DNA of 64,000 nt, from positions 62,001-126,000 of the forward strand of contig BEDY01000013.1 of assembly GCA_002335605.1 (NCBI GenBank), read 5' to 3'. A program made the position numbers and the translations under genes. The notes under the pieces were generated by a model that searched no databases, was not told the origin of the DNA, and was given only the letters and a program-made list of their open reading frames with translations. The DNA is from Prillingera fragicola. Lineage: Eukaryota > Basidiomycota > Tremellomycetes > Trichosporonales > Trichosporonaceae. Positions 22,834 through 35,237 of this stretch are shown piece after piece (positions within the stretch are counted from its first letter, which is position 1; every line of letters begins with the position of its first letter).

Positions 22834-22913
22834 AGGTCACGACGGGGATCGAACCCGCGATCTCCTGATTTACTTAATCGTAGTCAGACGCCTTGCCATT
22901 GGGCCACGCGACC
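22834..22913 (-). tRNA. tRNA-Arg(ACG) with 8-nt intron
   Basis: The minus strand folds into a full cloverleaf. The acceptor stem GGTCGCG pairs with CGTGACC (one G-T), the D-arm is GCCC/GGC, the anticodon stem TCTGA pairs with TCAGG, and the T-arm GCGGG-TTCGATC-CCCGT is intact. The anticodon is ACG (arginine, A34 to be inosine). An 8-base intron (TTAAGTAA) lies right after base 37, the canonical place. B box GGTTCGATCC is present. A T8 terminator follows. Confidence 0.93.
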
Positions 22914-23056
22914 TTGACAATCCGGCATAGACATCTTGGCTATCAGGGCTATCATCAGGAACATGAGACCATTGATGTTTCTCATGGGCAGGTGGAGGTT
23001 AATTTCGTCACCACATCTTTGAAGTTGGTCACTACATTGCCTTCCCAAGATTCACC

Positions 23057-24844
23057 ATGAGCACCATGCTGCTTCGAAAGATAGCACGTCCTGTGATGGG
23101 CCTTTCTCGAATCTCAGCTCGGCCATCGCTTTTGTCGGTTCTGTCTTGCCGGACTGCAAGTAACATGCCGGCTTCACCGCAACCACTTCGCATGCCGCCT
23201 GACATGCCCCGCGAAGACTACGCCGCACCTGCTGCCTACACTATGTCCTTTCTCGGCCGAACCATCAAGTATGTTTTCCTAGGTGCCGCTGGTCTAGCGG
23301 GGGTAGCGTTTCTCACTTTCGAGGGTTTACACATGTACATCGAACATGTGAGTCTCGCACCCGCGTCTCGTGCCGCCGACAACGACACTTTTGCATGGGC
23401 AGACGAGAACCAGGCCTGGACTGGTGGTGCAGCTGGGGGCACCGACAGTCGCCTTGGCTGGCGTGCTCGTCATGCCCTTCGCGGAGCATGGATCTGCTGG
23501 GAGTGGGGAGCTGGCGAGGCTGCCGGCACGATTGCCAAAAATCCTGGTAGCATTCATCCCGACCTCGGACGGCGAGGCATGATCGGTGCCAGCGGACCCA
23601 TCAATCGTGTCGATCGAGGCTATGAGCTGGCGGACGAGTATATTGATGCTGCCATTGCACACGCTCGCGCAAAGGGCCTTGCCTTTCCCCCAGTACTCGA
23701 CGCGGTTCGCCCAGCCGGACCTCCTACTTCACCAAAGAAGGATAATACCTCGCCGACTGACCCGGCTGCGCTGGATCTTGTCATGCTCAAGGCAGGAATT
23801 TGCGAGCGGATGGGCACACCGGACACTCTCGCCCACGCCCGTGAGCTCTACGAACAGCTGCTCAATGCCCGCCTGAACGACGACCCCACTGCTTCGCCCG
23901 TGCGAGAAGCACGTGTCCTCCGACTGGCTCACAAGCTCGGTGATCTGGCAGCTCGTGCCGGTGATGTAGCTGAGGCGCAATCATGGTGGGCTTGGGGTCT
24001 TCGTCGCGAGAACATTCACTTTCCCGACACCTCCACTGCACCAGCGTCGCCTCCGTCTAACAGGAGCTGGTGGTCGGTCTGGCGTTCGTCGCCACCGCAG
24101 GTCTCTCAGGAGGTCGTCAATGTGCCTGCCGTCACGTCGCAGCTTGCACCTCCCGTTCTGCGTGCGGTCATTTCACTTCTGATTTCAGCTTCGGCTGCCG
24201 ATGCTCAATCAGGTGCCCTTGAGGCCGCTGCATCGACTCAGTCCCTTGCCCTCTCACTGTTGCCACCTGGGAACGGGCTGGCCACTGTCCCGACTGCCAG
24301 CACTGGTGCGGCATCGCTGCAGAGAACATGGATCGAGCAGCGGGCAGCCCTTTTGGCATTGCATCGTGCTTCCGTGTCACATGCTCGGGGTGACTCCGGG
24401 GGGGCACCACTGGAACTGGCCTGCACTGCTTCAGACAGTGCGGAGCGCGTGCTTGGATTCCTCACTCCATCCCTGCCATCGGCATTCACAACCCCGTCCT
24501 CAAACGTTTTGACTCAGCCCGCTAAACGTGTCCTTCGTGATACGCTACTCACCGCTGCCGAGGCATTCTATACGCGGGCTGCACTCCTCGAGCGTGGCGC
24601 CAAGGGTGCCCACACAGACGACGTCATCCATCGTCTAGAGCACGCCTGCGAGTGTTACGAACGGGCCATGAGCTTTTCGGCAGCTGAAGCCGGAACCACA
24701 GACACCAAAGCAGGTGATGGGGACGGGGTTGGCCGCGGTGAGGAGTGGATGCGCTACTGGCGTGGGTATGTGCGTGTGCGCGACAAGATCATGCGCGAGA
24801 TGGAGGGGGCTAGGACCAAGCCAGCTGATCCGGTACATCCATGA
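23057..24844 (+). CDS. Mitochondrial membrane TPR-like protein, Mgr3-type
   Basis: A single-exon protein of 595 residues. The N-terminus is Arg/Ser-rich with no acids (MSTMLLRKIARPVMGLSRIS), a mitochondrial leader, then one membrane span (YVFLGAAGLAGVAFLTFEGL, about residues 71-90). The rest is helical with TPR-like repeats (ALDLVMLKAGICERMGTPDT; AHARELYEQLLNAR; LRLAHKLGDLAARAGDVAEA). This layout matches Mgr3, the adaptor of the i-AAA protease Yme1, but no diagnostic motif fixes it; other mitochondrial TPR proteins are possible. Confidence 0.6.
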   Translation: MSTMLLRKIARPVMGLSRISARPSLLSVLSCRTASNMPASPQPLRMPPDMPREDYAAPAAYTMSFLGRTIKYVFLGAAGLAGVAFLTFEGLHMYIEHVSLAPASRAADNDTFAWADENQAWTGGAAGGTDSRLGWRARHALRGAWICWEWGAGEAAGTIAKNPGSIHPDLGRRGMIGASGPINRVDRGYELADEYIDAAIAHARAKGLAFPPVLDAVRPAGPPTSPKKDNTSPTDPAALDLVMLKAGICERMGTPDTLAHARELYEQLLNARLNDDPTASPVREARVLRLAHKLGDLAARAGDVAEAQSWWAWGLRRENIHFPDTSTAPASPPSNRSWWSVWRSSPPQVSQEVVNVPAVTSQLAPPVLRAVISLLISASAADAQSGALEAAASTQSLALSLLPPGNGLATVPTASTGAASLQRTWIEQRAALLALHRASVSHARGDSGGAPLELACTASDSAERVLGFLTPSLPSAFTTPSSNVLTQPAKRVLRDTLLTAAEAFYTRAALLERGAKGAHTDDVIHRLEHACECYERAMSFSAAEAGTTDTKAGDGDGVGRGEEWMRYWRGYVRVRDKIMREMEGARTKPADPVHP

Positions 24845-25017
24845 GGACCGATAGCAGCCGTCCATAGTCACGCACATGCAAGCAAAGTTGGGCTGTTAGT
24901 ACGAATGCGGCCTAGGAGTGAGTAAGTGGTGCAACCGCCAGGCATCAAGTCTCGCCAATGCTCTCATCCCGCATGAATGATAGTACACTGCGCTCCTAGT
25001 CTAACTCGACGAGTCGC

Positions 25018-25651
25018 TCATGCCGAGGCCTTCTCCTTGCGGGCAGCGGCAACGGCCTTCTGGGTACCCTGGGCGGCGAACTTGGCGTTGCGGCGGAACT
25101 GTTCAAGGAATCGCAAAGAAGAGTCCACAGGAAAATGAAGAGTGAGGAACAGGGTGAACAGAACACAAAGGTGGGAAGCACGCATCAGTGAATGGACTAA
25201 TGCAGGAGCGTCCTGGTACTAACCTTGGGGTCAACACCCTTCAGCGACTTGTAGCGCTGAGTCTGGACGCGGGTGATACCGTTACGGTGCGCTGGCCAGT
25301 CAGCTTCTGTTGCCACTTGCCATGCCCTCCCATCGTTCAACTCGTCGCCTCGAGCATCATTTGCGCCGCGGCGTTCGCAGTGCTCATACACGATCTCCTC
25401 GTGTAGCACCGCTTGCACAGCGACAGAGATTGGCCCTCCCCATGGCATCGCCTGCCTCTCCACGCTCTCCATTCTGCCTTCCTCCTTGTCTCCAGCTTCC
25501 TCCCCATTCACAAGCGCGAAGCCTTGTTTCTCGTCCATTTCAAAAGTGACGCTCACCCTTCTTGTTCTGGTTGTGGCTGGGAAGATCAGAAAACAAGCCT
25601 GCAGCACGCTCCCTGCTGTACTCACGCGGTGTGGTTCTTGGACTTGGCCAT
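25018..25651 (-). CDS. RPL29: 60S ribosomal protein eL29
   Basis: Short basic large-subunit protein of about 65 residues: MAKSKNHTAHNQNKKAHRNG, then ITRVQTQRYKSLKGVDPKFR and an alanine/lysine-rich tail ending KEKASA. It is split by three introns. Intron 2 (25292-25556, 265 nt) and intron 3 (25099-25223, 125 nt) are long for this genome. The family is unmistakable from HNQNKKAHRNGI and SLKGVDPKFRRN. Confidence 0.95.
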
Positions 25652-26123
25652 TTTGACTGATTTCTAGTTGACGGACAGAGAAGCGCTCCCACCGACAACT
25701 CTACACCTACAAGTCCTCCACTCGATTGGACAGGTTTCGGCGTTATACGTGGTCAGTTTCGAAGGTAGTTATGTGGCACACTCTCTTCCTCGTGCCTGGA
25801 AGGCATGTCAGGTTCTCATGTCCTGTGTGCCTGTGTGCCCTGAACCGAACCCTCATACAGTCATCATGTACGGCCGCATGCATCGGTCCCTCGTGATACG
25901 GCTCACTGTGCACTGTGCACTGTGCACTGTGTCCGTGGCCCATGTCCGCCACATGGTCAAACTAACACTGCTTACAGAGCGCCAAAACGGAGGGTCCGGG
26001 TTCAACGTCCTTCACACACATGCATTGGTCCACTGCAACATCTAGGGGCCCGGCGGAAGTGGGGGTCAGGTGCTTCCTCCTTGTCTCTCTCTCGCCACCT
26101 TGTCAAACAGTAGTCTCCAGGTT
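25652..26123. other. Upstream region of RPL29 and 3' side of RPT1
   Basis: About 470 bases, with RPL29 transcribed away and RPT1 ending into it. The only notable feature is a heptamer microsatellite (25904-25931). No gene seen. Confidence 0.5.
25904..25931 (+). repeat. Heptamer microsatellite (CACTGTG)x4
   Basis: Four exact tandem copies of CACTGTG between the RPL29 start and RPT1 stop. It is non-coding, and likely a slippage-prone length polymorphism. Confidence 0.9.
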
Positions 26124-27944
<1,821 letters not shown>

Positions 27945-28193
27945 GCTGGAGACAAGCTCGATAACTCAACACAAAAGATGGGCAAAAGCCGGTGTTATGT
28001 GTTCTACTGGTCGCCCTATGAGACGAATAGATGACGAAGATGAATAGTAGAAGACGAGGAGCAACTGGCGTGTAGTCGTTGATCGTTGAGCTTGAACGAT
28101 GACAAGTCGCCTGTGCCTGATCACGTGGGTTTCACGTTTACTGCCAGCCATATGTAACCCATTACGTCAGCTTTGGGTCCACTACTGTGGCGG

Positions 28194-28220
28194 ACGCGTG
28201 CACCCTTTCCGCAAACGCGT
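28194..28220 (+). promoter_or_regulatory. Two MluI cell-cycle boxes (ACGCGT)
   Basis: ACGCGT at 28194-28199 and 28215-28220, each inside the same larger word ACGCGTGCAC, about 190-215 bases upstream of the BRCT-protein start. In fungi ACGCGT is the site of MBF, which drives G1/S genes. Function is inferred from the motif and neighbour only. Confidence 0.5.
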
Positions 28221-28407
28221 GCACACTTTGACTTTGGCATAAGTCCTGATTTTATAGGCTGCTCACCCAAGAAATTGCTGATGAAGTGAGGTAGCATAGG
28301 GGCTGCTGTTCGATCTCTCCCTAACCTGGCCACTCCCCTGTACTCATATAAAGCATGGTCTGAACACAGACTGGCCTGCCTCCCTCAACACAAGTCTCAT
28401 ATCTTTC

Positions 28408-30561
28408 ATGCTCATGGGTGACTGGTCGGGTCTTTTTACAACTGAGACGACTGCCTCTCGCAGCCTCTCGATTTTCGTCGACCGGAATTCGATGCCCTTA
28501 CAAAGGTACCGGCTCATCACTTCCATCATAGAGGTGGGTTCTCAGGATCTTGGTGCTCGGTGCTCGCTGAACCGCGTAGAATGCGGGGGGTACTGTTCAC
28601 AGCGATAGCGTCGTCCCCAGCAATGCGAAACTACTCATTATCGACAAAGACGTAAAATCAAACTACTACTTCCAGCTTTCTTGCCATCCGCACCATCTGT
28701 CTGGTGAACTGAAGAAGTGGGCATGGCAGAGTTGGCGGGACAACACGTCAGCGCATCAGCTGCGGAAATGGCGCGTTATCTTACACTCGGAGTGGGTCTT
28801 GGAAGTAGTGAGGAAGAAAAGACTTCTGGTGAGTACACTCTTTGGCGTGTATCATGACGTAGTTTCGAGTGGTTCACCTTCGCCGCCGTTGGGGGGCAGA
28901 AAGCTTATAGCTTCATAGGACGAAAACGACAATTGAGGAGGACATCGCCAGGGCGGTCCTCCGGATGACCCGCGAATTCTCAATCTCTGGGAAGGGCCCG
29001 GAAGTCCCGAACTGTACTCCGCCTTGGAAACATGTGAAACATGTGGTGTGCTTCAATCTCGTCCCTTCCTTGAGCGCCATTATGCCCAGTGAGTCAATCC
29101 TCCAGCAAATGCTGAACATGTTAGTGACAAGTGTTTTCTGCTTGTGGAGAAGCGGAAATCTTATCAGGACCTGCTTAGATTGTCGCGGCCTCCGGGGCCT
29201 CCGGGGCCTCTGCCTGATCCTGATATTGCTGCTGCTGGTAGGCCTCGAACGTCGAATAAACGTGGGGATGTGCGCAGTACAGGTCCGCTCCGAACTGTGC
29301 CACTTGGCCAAGCCCTCCGTCCCGGAGCCGTACTGCCCGTTGTCGCTCCAGGTGCCAGCGCTCCAGCCCAGCCCAGGGAACACTTGGAAGGCGATGACAG
29401 CCGATCGTTGGATGTCCCATCAACGGCTCCAGATGTCAACGCTCCCCCCAGCCCAGGGAAAACTTGGAAGGGGGCGACGATGACAGGCGATCGTTGGATG
29501 CCCCAGCAACGGCTCCAGATGTCAACGCTCCAGCCCAGCCCAGGGAACACTTGCTAGGGGGCGACGATGACAGCCCACCGTTGGATGTCCCAGCAACGGC
29601 CGACGACCTTGTCCAGGATGCGGTGGCGAAGAGGATCATTCAGAGGCAGAAATACATTGAGAAAGCGAAGCTGTGGGTCCACGACGACTGCAAGTCTGAG
29701 AACGGCGGCATGGATGCGCTACTAAAACAGCGTCTTCAAACTGCGGTCAAGGCCAAGGCAGAGGTGGTTCAAACGTGCCAGCAGGCAACGCACGCTATTG
29801 TGAAGGATGCCACCACGCTAGGTGGACTGCCCAGCACACTTCAATTTGTGACTGAGAGTTGGCTGGGCGAGTGTGCCCGCATGTCACGGTGTGTCGACAT
29901 TAAGGATTACCGACCTGCTGCGTGGAGCTCCCTCGGTTCAGCCGTAGCGTCTGCACCCCCATCGGAATCCCATGCCAGGTCCGCAAACCCTGGGTCAGCC
30001 AGCGCGTCAGCTTCGGGCTCGCCCCGTAGTAAGAAGCGTTCTGTTCCTCCGGCGGCATCGCCTAGCATGGCGAAGAAACGTACTGTTCAGCCAGCGGACC
30101 CCATTCCGTCATCCCCTGTCATCGGCCACAGCTCTGGGATCCACGATCCTTTGCATCCTCGAGCTCTCTCACCCGTTGCCGCGCCACCAGCCAATGCAGC
30201 ACATCGTTTTCCAACCGTCGCCCACCGTCCTCAAAGTCCGCCGGTGACACCCTCGCTGGCGACCCCCACTCGGCAGACGGGCACACCAACGCGTCGCTCA
30301 CCTAGGCTGTTCGATTCACAGCCGCCAGTGGCCCCGCCGGCGAGTACAGTCCAGCAGCCAGCCACAGTGACGAAACACGCTGAGTCTTCGCAGGCTGCAT
30401 GGCATGAGCAGGGGATTCTGTACACAGGATGCTCAACACCCATTTGTGAGGGCGTAGACTGCAATGCTCCGCTGCAGTGCAAGTGTGGCCAATTTACGTA
30501 TGGCCTCGGACCCGATTTGGTTTGCCTAGGCATGTCCGACCCGGCGCCTAATGCTTCGTAG
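28408..30561 (+). CDS. BRCT and zinc-finger protein, frameshifted in a tandem repeat
   Basis: The N-terminal BRCT domain starts at 28408 (MLMGDWSGLF) and reads SIIENAGGTVHSDSVV, AKLLIIDKD, and the closing RKWRVILHSEWVLEVVRKKR with the usual tryptophan. An intron ending CCAG near 28951 leads to GGPPDDPRILNLWEGPGSPE and a C2HC-like finger CETCGVLQSRPFLERHYAQH..C that spans another intron. A proline-rich tract and three imperfect repeats of 81, 87 and 87 bp follow (29344-29599). A one-base deletion in repeat 2 shifts frame: repeat 1 reads frame A, repeats 2b-3 frame B. The frame-B part is Ser/Pro and Lys rich (RSKKRSVPP) and ends in a cysteine cluster (CSTPICEGVDC). Likely a telomere or DNA-damage factor; the gene may be broken or may contain an error. 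Confidence 0.5.
29344..29599 (+). repeat. Three imperfect tandem repeats (81/87/87 bp) in the BRCT gene
   Basis: Three units share GCTCCAGATGTCAACGCTCC and a GATGACAG...TTGGATG core. The repeat lengths are all multiples of three except for a single missing base in unit two (run of six C), which switches the reading frame. Confidence 0.85.
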
Positions 30562-31041
30562 TTTTGTTTTTGAAGAATGAATCTGTCACCACTCTTGCGT
30601 TGATTGCGTTGATGGCAATTGCAGCGGTTGTGAGTTGCGTCGTCGCTGCGTTTGCGGGGCATCGGATCCGTTTTGCTCAGGACCTGAGTACGCGGGTCCA
30701 CCAGCGTCGGTGCCTGGCAGCTACCTCCGTTCTACCCCACTCTACGCCCCGGCTGGTTGGTTCGTTTGCCCGACCGCCGGCTGTCTGGCCTGTGCGTCCT
30801 CTACTATTGTCGTTGGCCGTTCCGATCCATCGCTCCACACTTCAACCTCAAACTTCCCCAGCATTTCATTTGCCTACTCGGCTCTGTCTTCTTCACGTGC
30901 AACGTCGTCTTTCAGCAACATCTAACCTTGACCTTTTCTGCCCGCAGCGCCCTTCCGTACGTCTAAACACCGCGACCTTAGGCTTTGGCAGCCCTGGCCC
31001 CCCCTCCCCCCCACCCCCCTTTCCAACACTGACTCGACCAG
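30562..31041. other. Promoter region of the HGD kinase gene
   Basis: 480 bases without a supported gene. It includes a strongly pyrimidine-rich tract (about 30995-31025, runs of C) just before the start, typical of a fungal core promoter or leader. Confidence 0.45.
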
Positions 31042-33480
31042 ATGCTGCAGGCCACTTCGTCGTCGCAGAATCCGAGCCCTGCGGCTAGCTTTCTTGCTCG
31101 CATCAACAGCGGAGCACCACAAGCACGGTCTCAAAGTCTGAGTACTGGCGGTGGTCCGGGCCCTGGACCAGGGAGCTTGCCGCCGGCTGCCCCGGACAGT
31201 AGCCATGCTGGCAGCGAGACTGTTGGGGCGGACGTGCGTCGCGCCCAAAGCTTGAAGAACCCAATGACCAGGTCGCATGACATGTCGGGGCTGTCGAGCT
31301 TTACGGCCGCTGGGGCCGACCTCGCTGGAGCTACCCCGCAGTCGGCCAACTCCAACTTCAATCCGCCTGCTGCGGCTCGTCACGCGTTGTTCTCTCATCA
31401 CGCCCGACCGATTCCTGCGCAGTCGGATTCTAGTCCATCTCACATCATTACCTCGCCGCCTAGTCCTAGCGGTTCTTCAGCCTCGGCCCTGTCCTCGGGA
31501 GCCTTTTCGCCAGGCTCGGCATTCCTGTCCCATTTTTCGTCCGGAGGCTCCAATCGTGGCCAAGAAACGCTGGCACCAGATGCTCAAGGGGCTCGGGTTC
31601 TCGACTACACACTTGGCAAAGTACTGGGCCGTGGTGGGTTTTCCACCGTGCGCCAGGCAATCCATGTTGAGAGTGGCGATGTTTTGGCCTGCAAAATAGT
31701 CAAACGCGATGACCTTTCGGACGAGTCGGGCTCACTGGAACGGTTCGAGGACGAAATCCGAATCTGGAAGAGTTTGCCTCAGCATCACTCTCTCATGCCA
31801 CTGTTTGAAATGCACCGAACACAATACGCCACCTTTCTCATCATGCCCTTTCTGCCCGGGGGCTCGTTGCTCGACGTTCTCCGACGAGAGGGGGGATCCG
31901 AGGACACGGCCCGCAAATGGTTTCCAGGTGTCGTGGCGGCAGTCTCTGCCTTGCATGACGGCTTTGACGGCTTTGAAGGAATAATGCTTCACGGCGACCT
32001 CAAACTCGACAATTTCATGGTCGATCATCAAGGAGGCGTTCGCCTGAGTGACTTTGGACTAGCTCAGACACTCAAACCTGGCGGCGGTCCAGGTCGTGGA
32101 ACGAGCCCGGCTGGTTTAGGGGTGCCATCAGGTATCCCAAAGCATCTGCAGATGCAAGGCCGAATCTCATCGGCCCCCTCAGCCTCGCCAGGGCATCCTG
32201 GTCATCACCCACATCATCACAGCCAGCGCCAGTCACGGTCACCTGGCCCAAACCGCCGTCGCGACACGATCGCTGCTACGGATGTGGCCGCTCATACAGC
32301 ACCGGCTTGTCCGTCGGCTTCGCTGCCTTACGCATCCCCAGAGCTGCTGCGCGCACCACCAATGCCTCCATCACTGGCACAAGACATCTGGGCCGTAGGC
32401 GTCATTCTCCATGCCCTTCTCCTCGGACGTCTTCCCTTCACAGACGCCTTTGATCCGCGCCTGCAGATGAAGATTTTGCGGGGTCAGTGGGACGAGCCTA
32501 GCCATCTTGGCCATGAGTGGATGGAGGCCCTGCACGGCACTATGAATAAGGACGTCAAAGCGAGGTGGACCATCAGACAAGTACGCGAGTGCGATGCTGT
32601 CACAGGCTGGCGCGAGGTTAAACCGCGCATAAAAAGTCGCAGCCGCTCACGAGCCCGCATTCCAGCGGAGGGCTCACTGTACAACCGTTCACCTGCCGAG
32701 TCACCTGTGCACGATGGGAGGAGGGGCAGAGACCGAGCCCGTGACCACTCTCGAGCCTCCCGCTCACGTCCCCCGCACCAGCGCGGTGGCTCGTATGCAA
32801 ACGAGGAATTGGGTGACAATCAAGACCATCGGTTTTTGGCACGCCCGACCCAAGGCACTCGATCGCGCTCACAGAGTGCGAACCGAGGCCAGTCCAGCTC
32901 TGCTCAGCGCCCAGCGCTTTCAGTAAATGTGGACGAGACACCTCATCGGCGATCGGCCCGCAACACACCAGACGAGAAGCTTGCCCACGACCTGGAGGGC
33001 GTTGCAATCACCCGCGGAAGGTCCAAGCATCGCACTGGGCATGAGGGTGTACGTCCCCTCAGCGTTGCGTCTTTGCACGTACCGGAGATGTCGACGTTCA
33101 ATGACCGCGCTCCGTCAACCTCGCGATCGCCTAGTGCTCCCCGTCGCCCGCTGTCCTACCACAGCGGCCAGAACCCCATTGTTCCTGGTGCTGTTCCTCC
33201 TGGTAGCGAGCCTCGGACGCGATCACGCACCCGGTGGGTGGATGGGGTACCAGGCAGTGGCACGTCGTCGGGAATGCACACACCGTCTAGGAGTGGTTCT
33301 CGACCCAGAGGCTCGCCCCCAACATGGCCCACAGCAGATGCTACTGCCAGTCGTCCTCCTACGTTTGGAGAGTTTGAACTGGACGTTGTGGACGAAGAAG
33401 ACCGTCGCCGAGGACGTATGCCAGCTTCCCGAGGTCGAACGCCTCCGCACAGCAGGATTCGTGGGCACCCCGCTGCTTAA
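31042..33480 (+). CDS. Serine/threonine protein kinase, basidiomycete CAMK-like
   Basis: A single-exon 812-residue protein. A long Ser/Pro-rich N-terminus is followed by the kinase domain from about residue 190: YTLGKVLGRGGFSTVRQA (glycine loop), VLACKIVK (lysine), catalytic LHGDLKLDNFMV, LSDFGLAQ (DFG), SLPYASPELL and WAVGVILHALLLGRLPFTD. The usual HRD is HGD, so it is a non-RD kinase; the catalytic D, K and N are kept, so it is probably active. An unusually long insert (Gly/Pro/His-rich, including HPGHHPHHHSQ) sits between DFG and APE. The long C-tail is Arg/Ser-rich (SRSRSRARIP), suggesting nuclear location or SR-like binding. Confidence 0.9.
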   Translation: MLQATSSSQNPSPAASFLARINSGAPQARSQSLSTGGGPGPGPGSLPPAAPDSSHAGSETVGADVRRAQSLKNPMTRSHDMSGLSSFTAAGADLAGATPQSANSNFNPPAAARHALFSHHARPIPAQSDSSPSHIITSPPSPSGSSASALSSGAFSPGSAFLSHFSSGGSNRGQETLAPDAQGARVLDYTLGKVLGRGGFSTVRQAIHVESGDVLACKIVKRDDLSDESGSLERFEDEIRIWKSLPQHHSLMPLFEMHRTQYATFLIMPFLPGGSLLDVLRREGGSEDTARKWFPGVVAAVSALHDGFDGFEGIMLHGDLKLDNFMVDHQGGVRLSDFGLAQTLKPGGGPGRGTSPAGLGVPSGIPKHLQMQGRISSAPSASPGHPGHHPHHHSQRQSRSPGPNRRRDTIAATDVAAHTAPACPSASLPYASPELLRAPPMPPSLAQDIWAVGVILHALLLGRLPFTDAFDPRLQMKILRGQWDEPSHLGHEWMEALHGTMNKDVKARWTIRQVRECDAVTGWREVKPRIKSRSRSRARIPAEGSLYNRSPAESPVHDGRRGRDRARDHSRASRSRPPHQRGGSYANEELGDNQDHRFLARPTQGTRSRSQSANRGQSSSAQRPALSVNVDETPHRRSARNTPDEKLAHDLEGVAITRGRSKHRTGHEGVRPLSVASLHVPEMSTFNDRAPSTSRSPSAPRRPLSYHSGQNPIVPGAVPPGSEPRTRSRTRWVDGVPGSGTSSGMHTPSRSGSRPRGSPPTWPTADATASRPPTFGEFELDVVDEEDRRRGRMPASRGRTPPHSRIRGHPAA

Positions 33481-33810
33481 ATGGCCAGCCGAAAACACCT
33501 ACTGTCTCGCCTGCTGTGTGCCCCGCTGTCACGTTGATTATCCAGAAGGGGAAATTTCAGAAGTAACGCATCTCCATGTGCCGGAGAGCATGGCACATAG
33601 CGTGTCATGAAACTGTACAAATGCCATGCAAAGACTGTTGAATGGTGTTATTGATTAGATTGTTTATACGTACGTGCCTGGCAGCAATGGGAGTTGCGAC
33701 CAAGTCACGTGATTCTGGTCAAAAGTTGCTTTCCTGTTGCTCGACTGTTGCAGGTTCGTTCTCCGAGACTCATTTCCAGTTTACTGTCTTCGCTGAACAC
33801 CTCGCCAAAA

Positions 33811-35052
33811 ATGCCCAGTGTTTCTCGTAAAGGAAAGGGGAAAGCAGAGCTCAAGACGGAAGCCCAGCTCCCCCTTGGAAAGCAGCTCGCTCACACTGGT
33901 GCGTATCTGCAGCAACATGTTCAGGGTCGCAACGTTCCGCTGACCTCGACAGACAAGGTGGTGCGCGACCAGGCTGTCGCCAACTTGTCGGCCTTTTTGT
34001 CTCGTGGGGGAGTGAGTGAAGATGGCGACGACGACATGGAGGCTGGCTCGAGCGGCTATGTTCGCCTGTCGGACAGCGAGATGGCCAAGTTGTGGAAGGG
34101 ACTGTTCTACTGTGGGTTCAACGGGTTATCGAGTGGTGCAGCTATCTAACACAGTCAGGCTTCTGGATGTCAGACAAGCCTCTGGTTCAGCAGGCTTTGG
34201 CCACTGACCTGGCCAATTTTCTTCTCAGGATCAATCCTCGATCTGAAAACGTTGCCGACCGCAATGCTGCTCGTCTCGACGCCGCTCTTGCGTTCTTGGA
34301 AGGGTTCTGGATTGCTCTCGTGCGCGAGTGGAATGGTATCGACCGCTTGAGGTGAGTTACATGATTACACCGGCTTTCACTAACCTTGCCAGGATTGACA
34401 AATACTACATGCTAATCCGTCGCTACGTCAACGCTACTTTCCGGCTGCTGGCTCGTAGTGATTGGAGCGAGGAGGCTGTCGCCGCTGTGAACAATATTTT
34501 GACAGCAAAGACTGGGCCATTGAGGTTTGTTGGAGCGCACAGATGTGTCATGCAATGCTGACCCACGGTAGCTGGCAGGACCGCAGCGTGCCGTCATCGC
34601 TGGCAACGCACCTGTCGGACGTCTACTTGGAGGAGTTGGACAAGGTGTTGGCCCTTCCTGACGCTGAATCGCAACGTGCTGTTCCCCTTATGGCTGTGCT
34701 CTCTCCATTCACTCAGCTCCTCGCCCGCACCCCCAACCAGCATGTGCACACCCGAGTCATGAAGGTTGTCTTCACTCCTGCACTTGTCGCATTCCAGTCT
34801 CCAGAGGACGACGAGGACGAGCGACCCGCAAAGCGTTCTCGGGCAACACAGGAGTTTGAGAATATCGCCATGGGCTCTTGCACAGGCCTCGAAGGCAAGC
34901 CCGTCGCTGACCTCTCGGCGTCTGTGCGGGCCGCCATTCTAAAGGCCATGTTCAAGGAGGCTGCTCAGGAGAGCACTGTTGAGAGCAACCGCCGCAAGAT
35001 TTACAAGGTCGTGCGGGAGGAGAGCGGTGATGATGACGACGATGACGAGTAA
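33811..35052 (+). CDS. RRP1: Ribosomal RNA processing protein Rrp1
   Basis: Nop52/RRP1 family, a nucleolar factor for 60S assembly and 27S rRNA processing. Key segments: LSDSEMAKLWKGLFYCFWMSDKPL (domain start, across an intron), FLEGFWIALVREWNGIDRLR, IDKYYMLIRRYVNATFRLL and LATHLSDVYLEELDKVLA. The C-terminus is acidic (ESGDDDDDDE), typical of a nucleolar protein. Three short introns. The 330 bases before the start hold no other gene. Confidence 0.92.
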
Positions 35053-35237
35053 GGAGCAGGAGGCAACTGCCTGTGGTTCAGGGAGCTGCAGCACGAAGTT
35101 GAGGATGAGGCTGTGAGAGAAACTAGAGTCTGCTATGTGCATGCATGCTTTTGGCGAGTTGTGGGTACACTACCAACTCTCCCGTCACTCTGACCTGGTC
35201 CTAGGCTACGGGTGGTGCTAGAGAATGTGTGCGGCGT

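Noticed and set aside
25292..25556. Box C/D snoRNA in RPL29 intron 2
   Set aside because: There is an ATGATG and a CTGA, but no full box C (RTGATGA) and no closing stem; the CTGA is probably the branch site.
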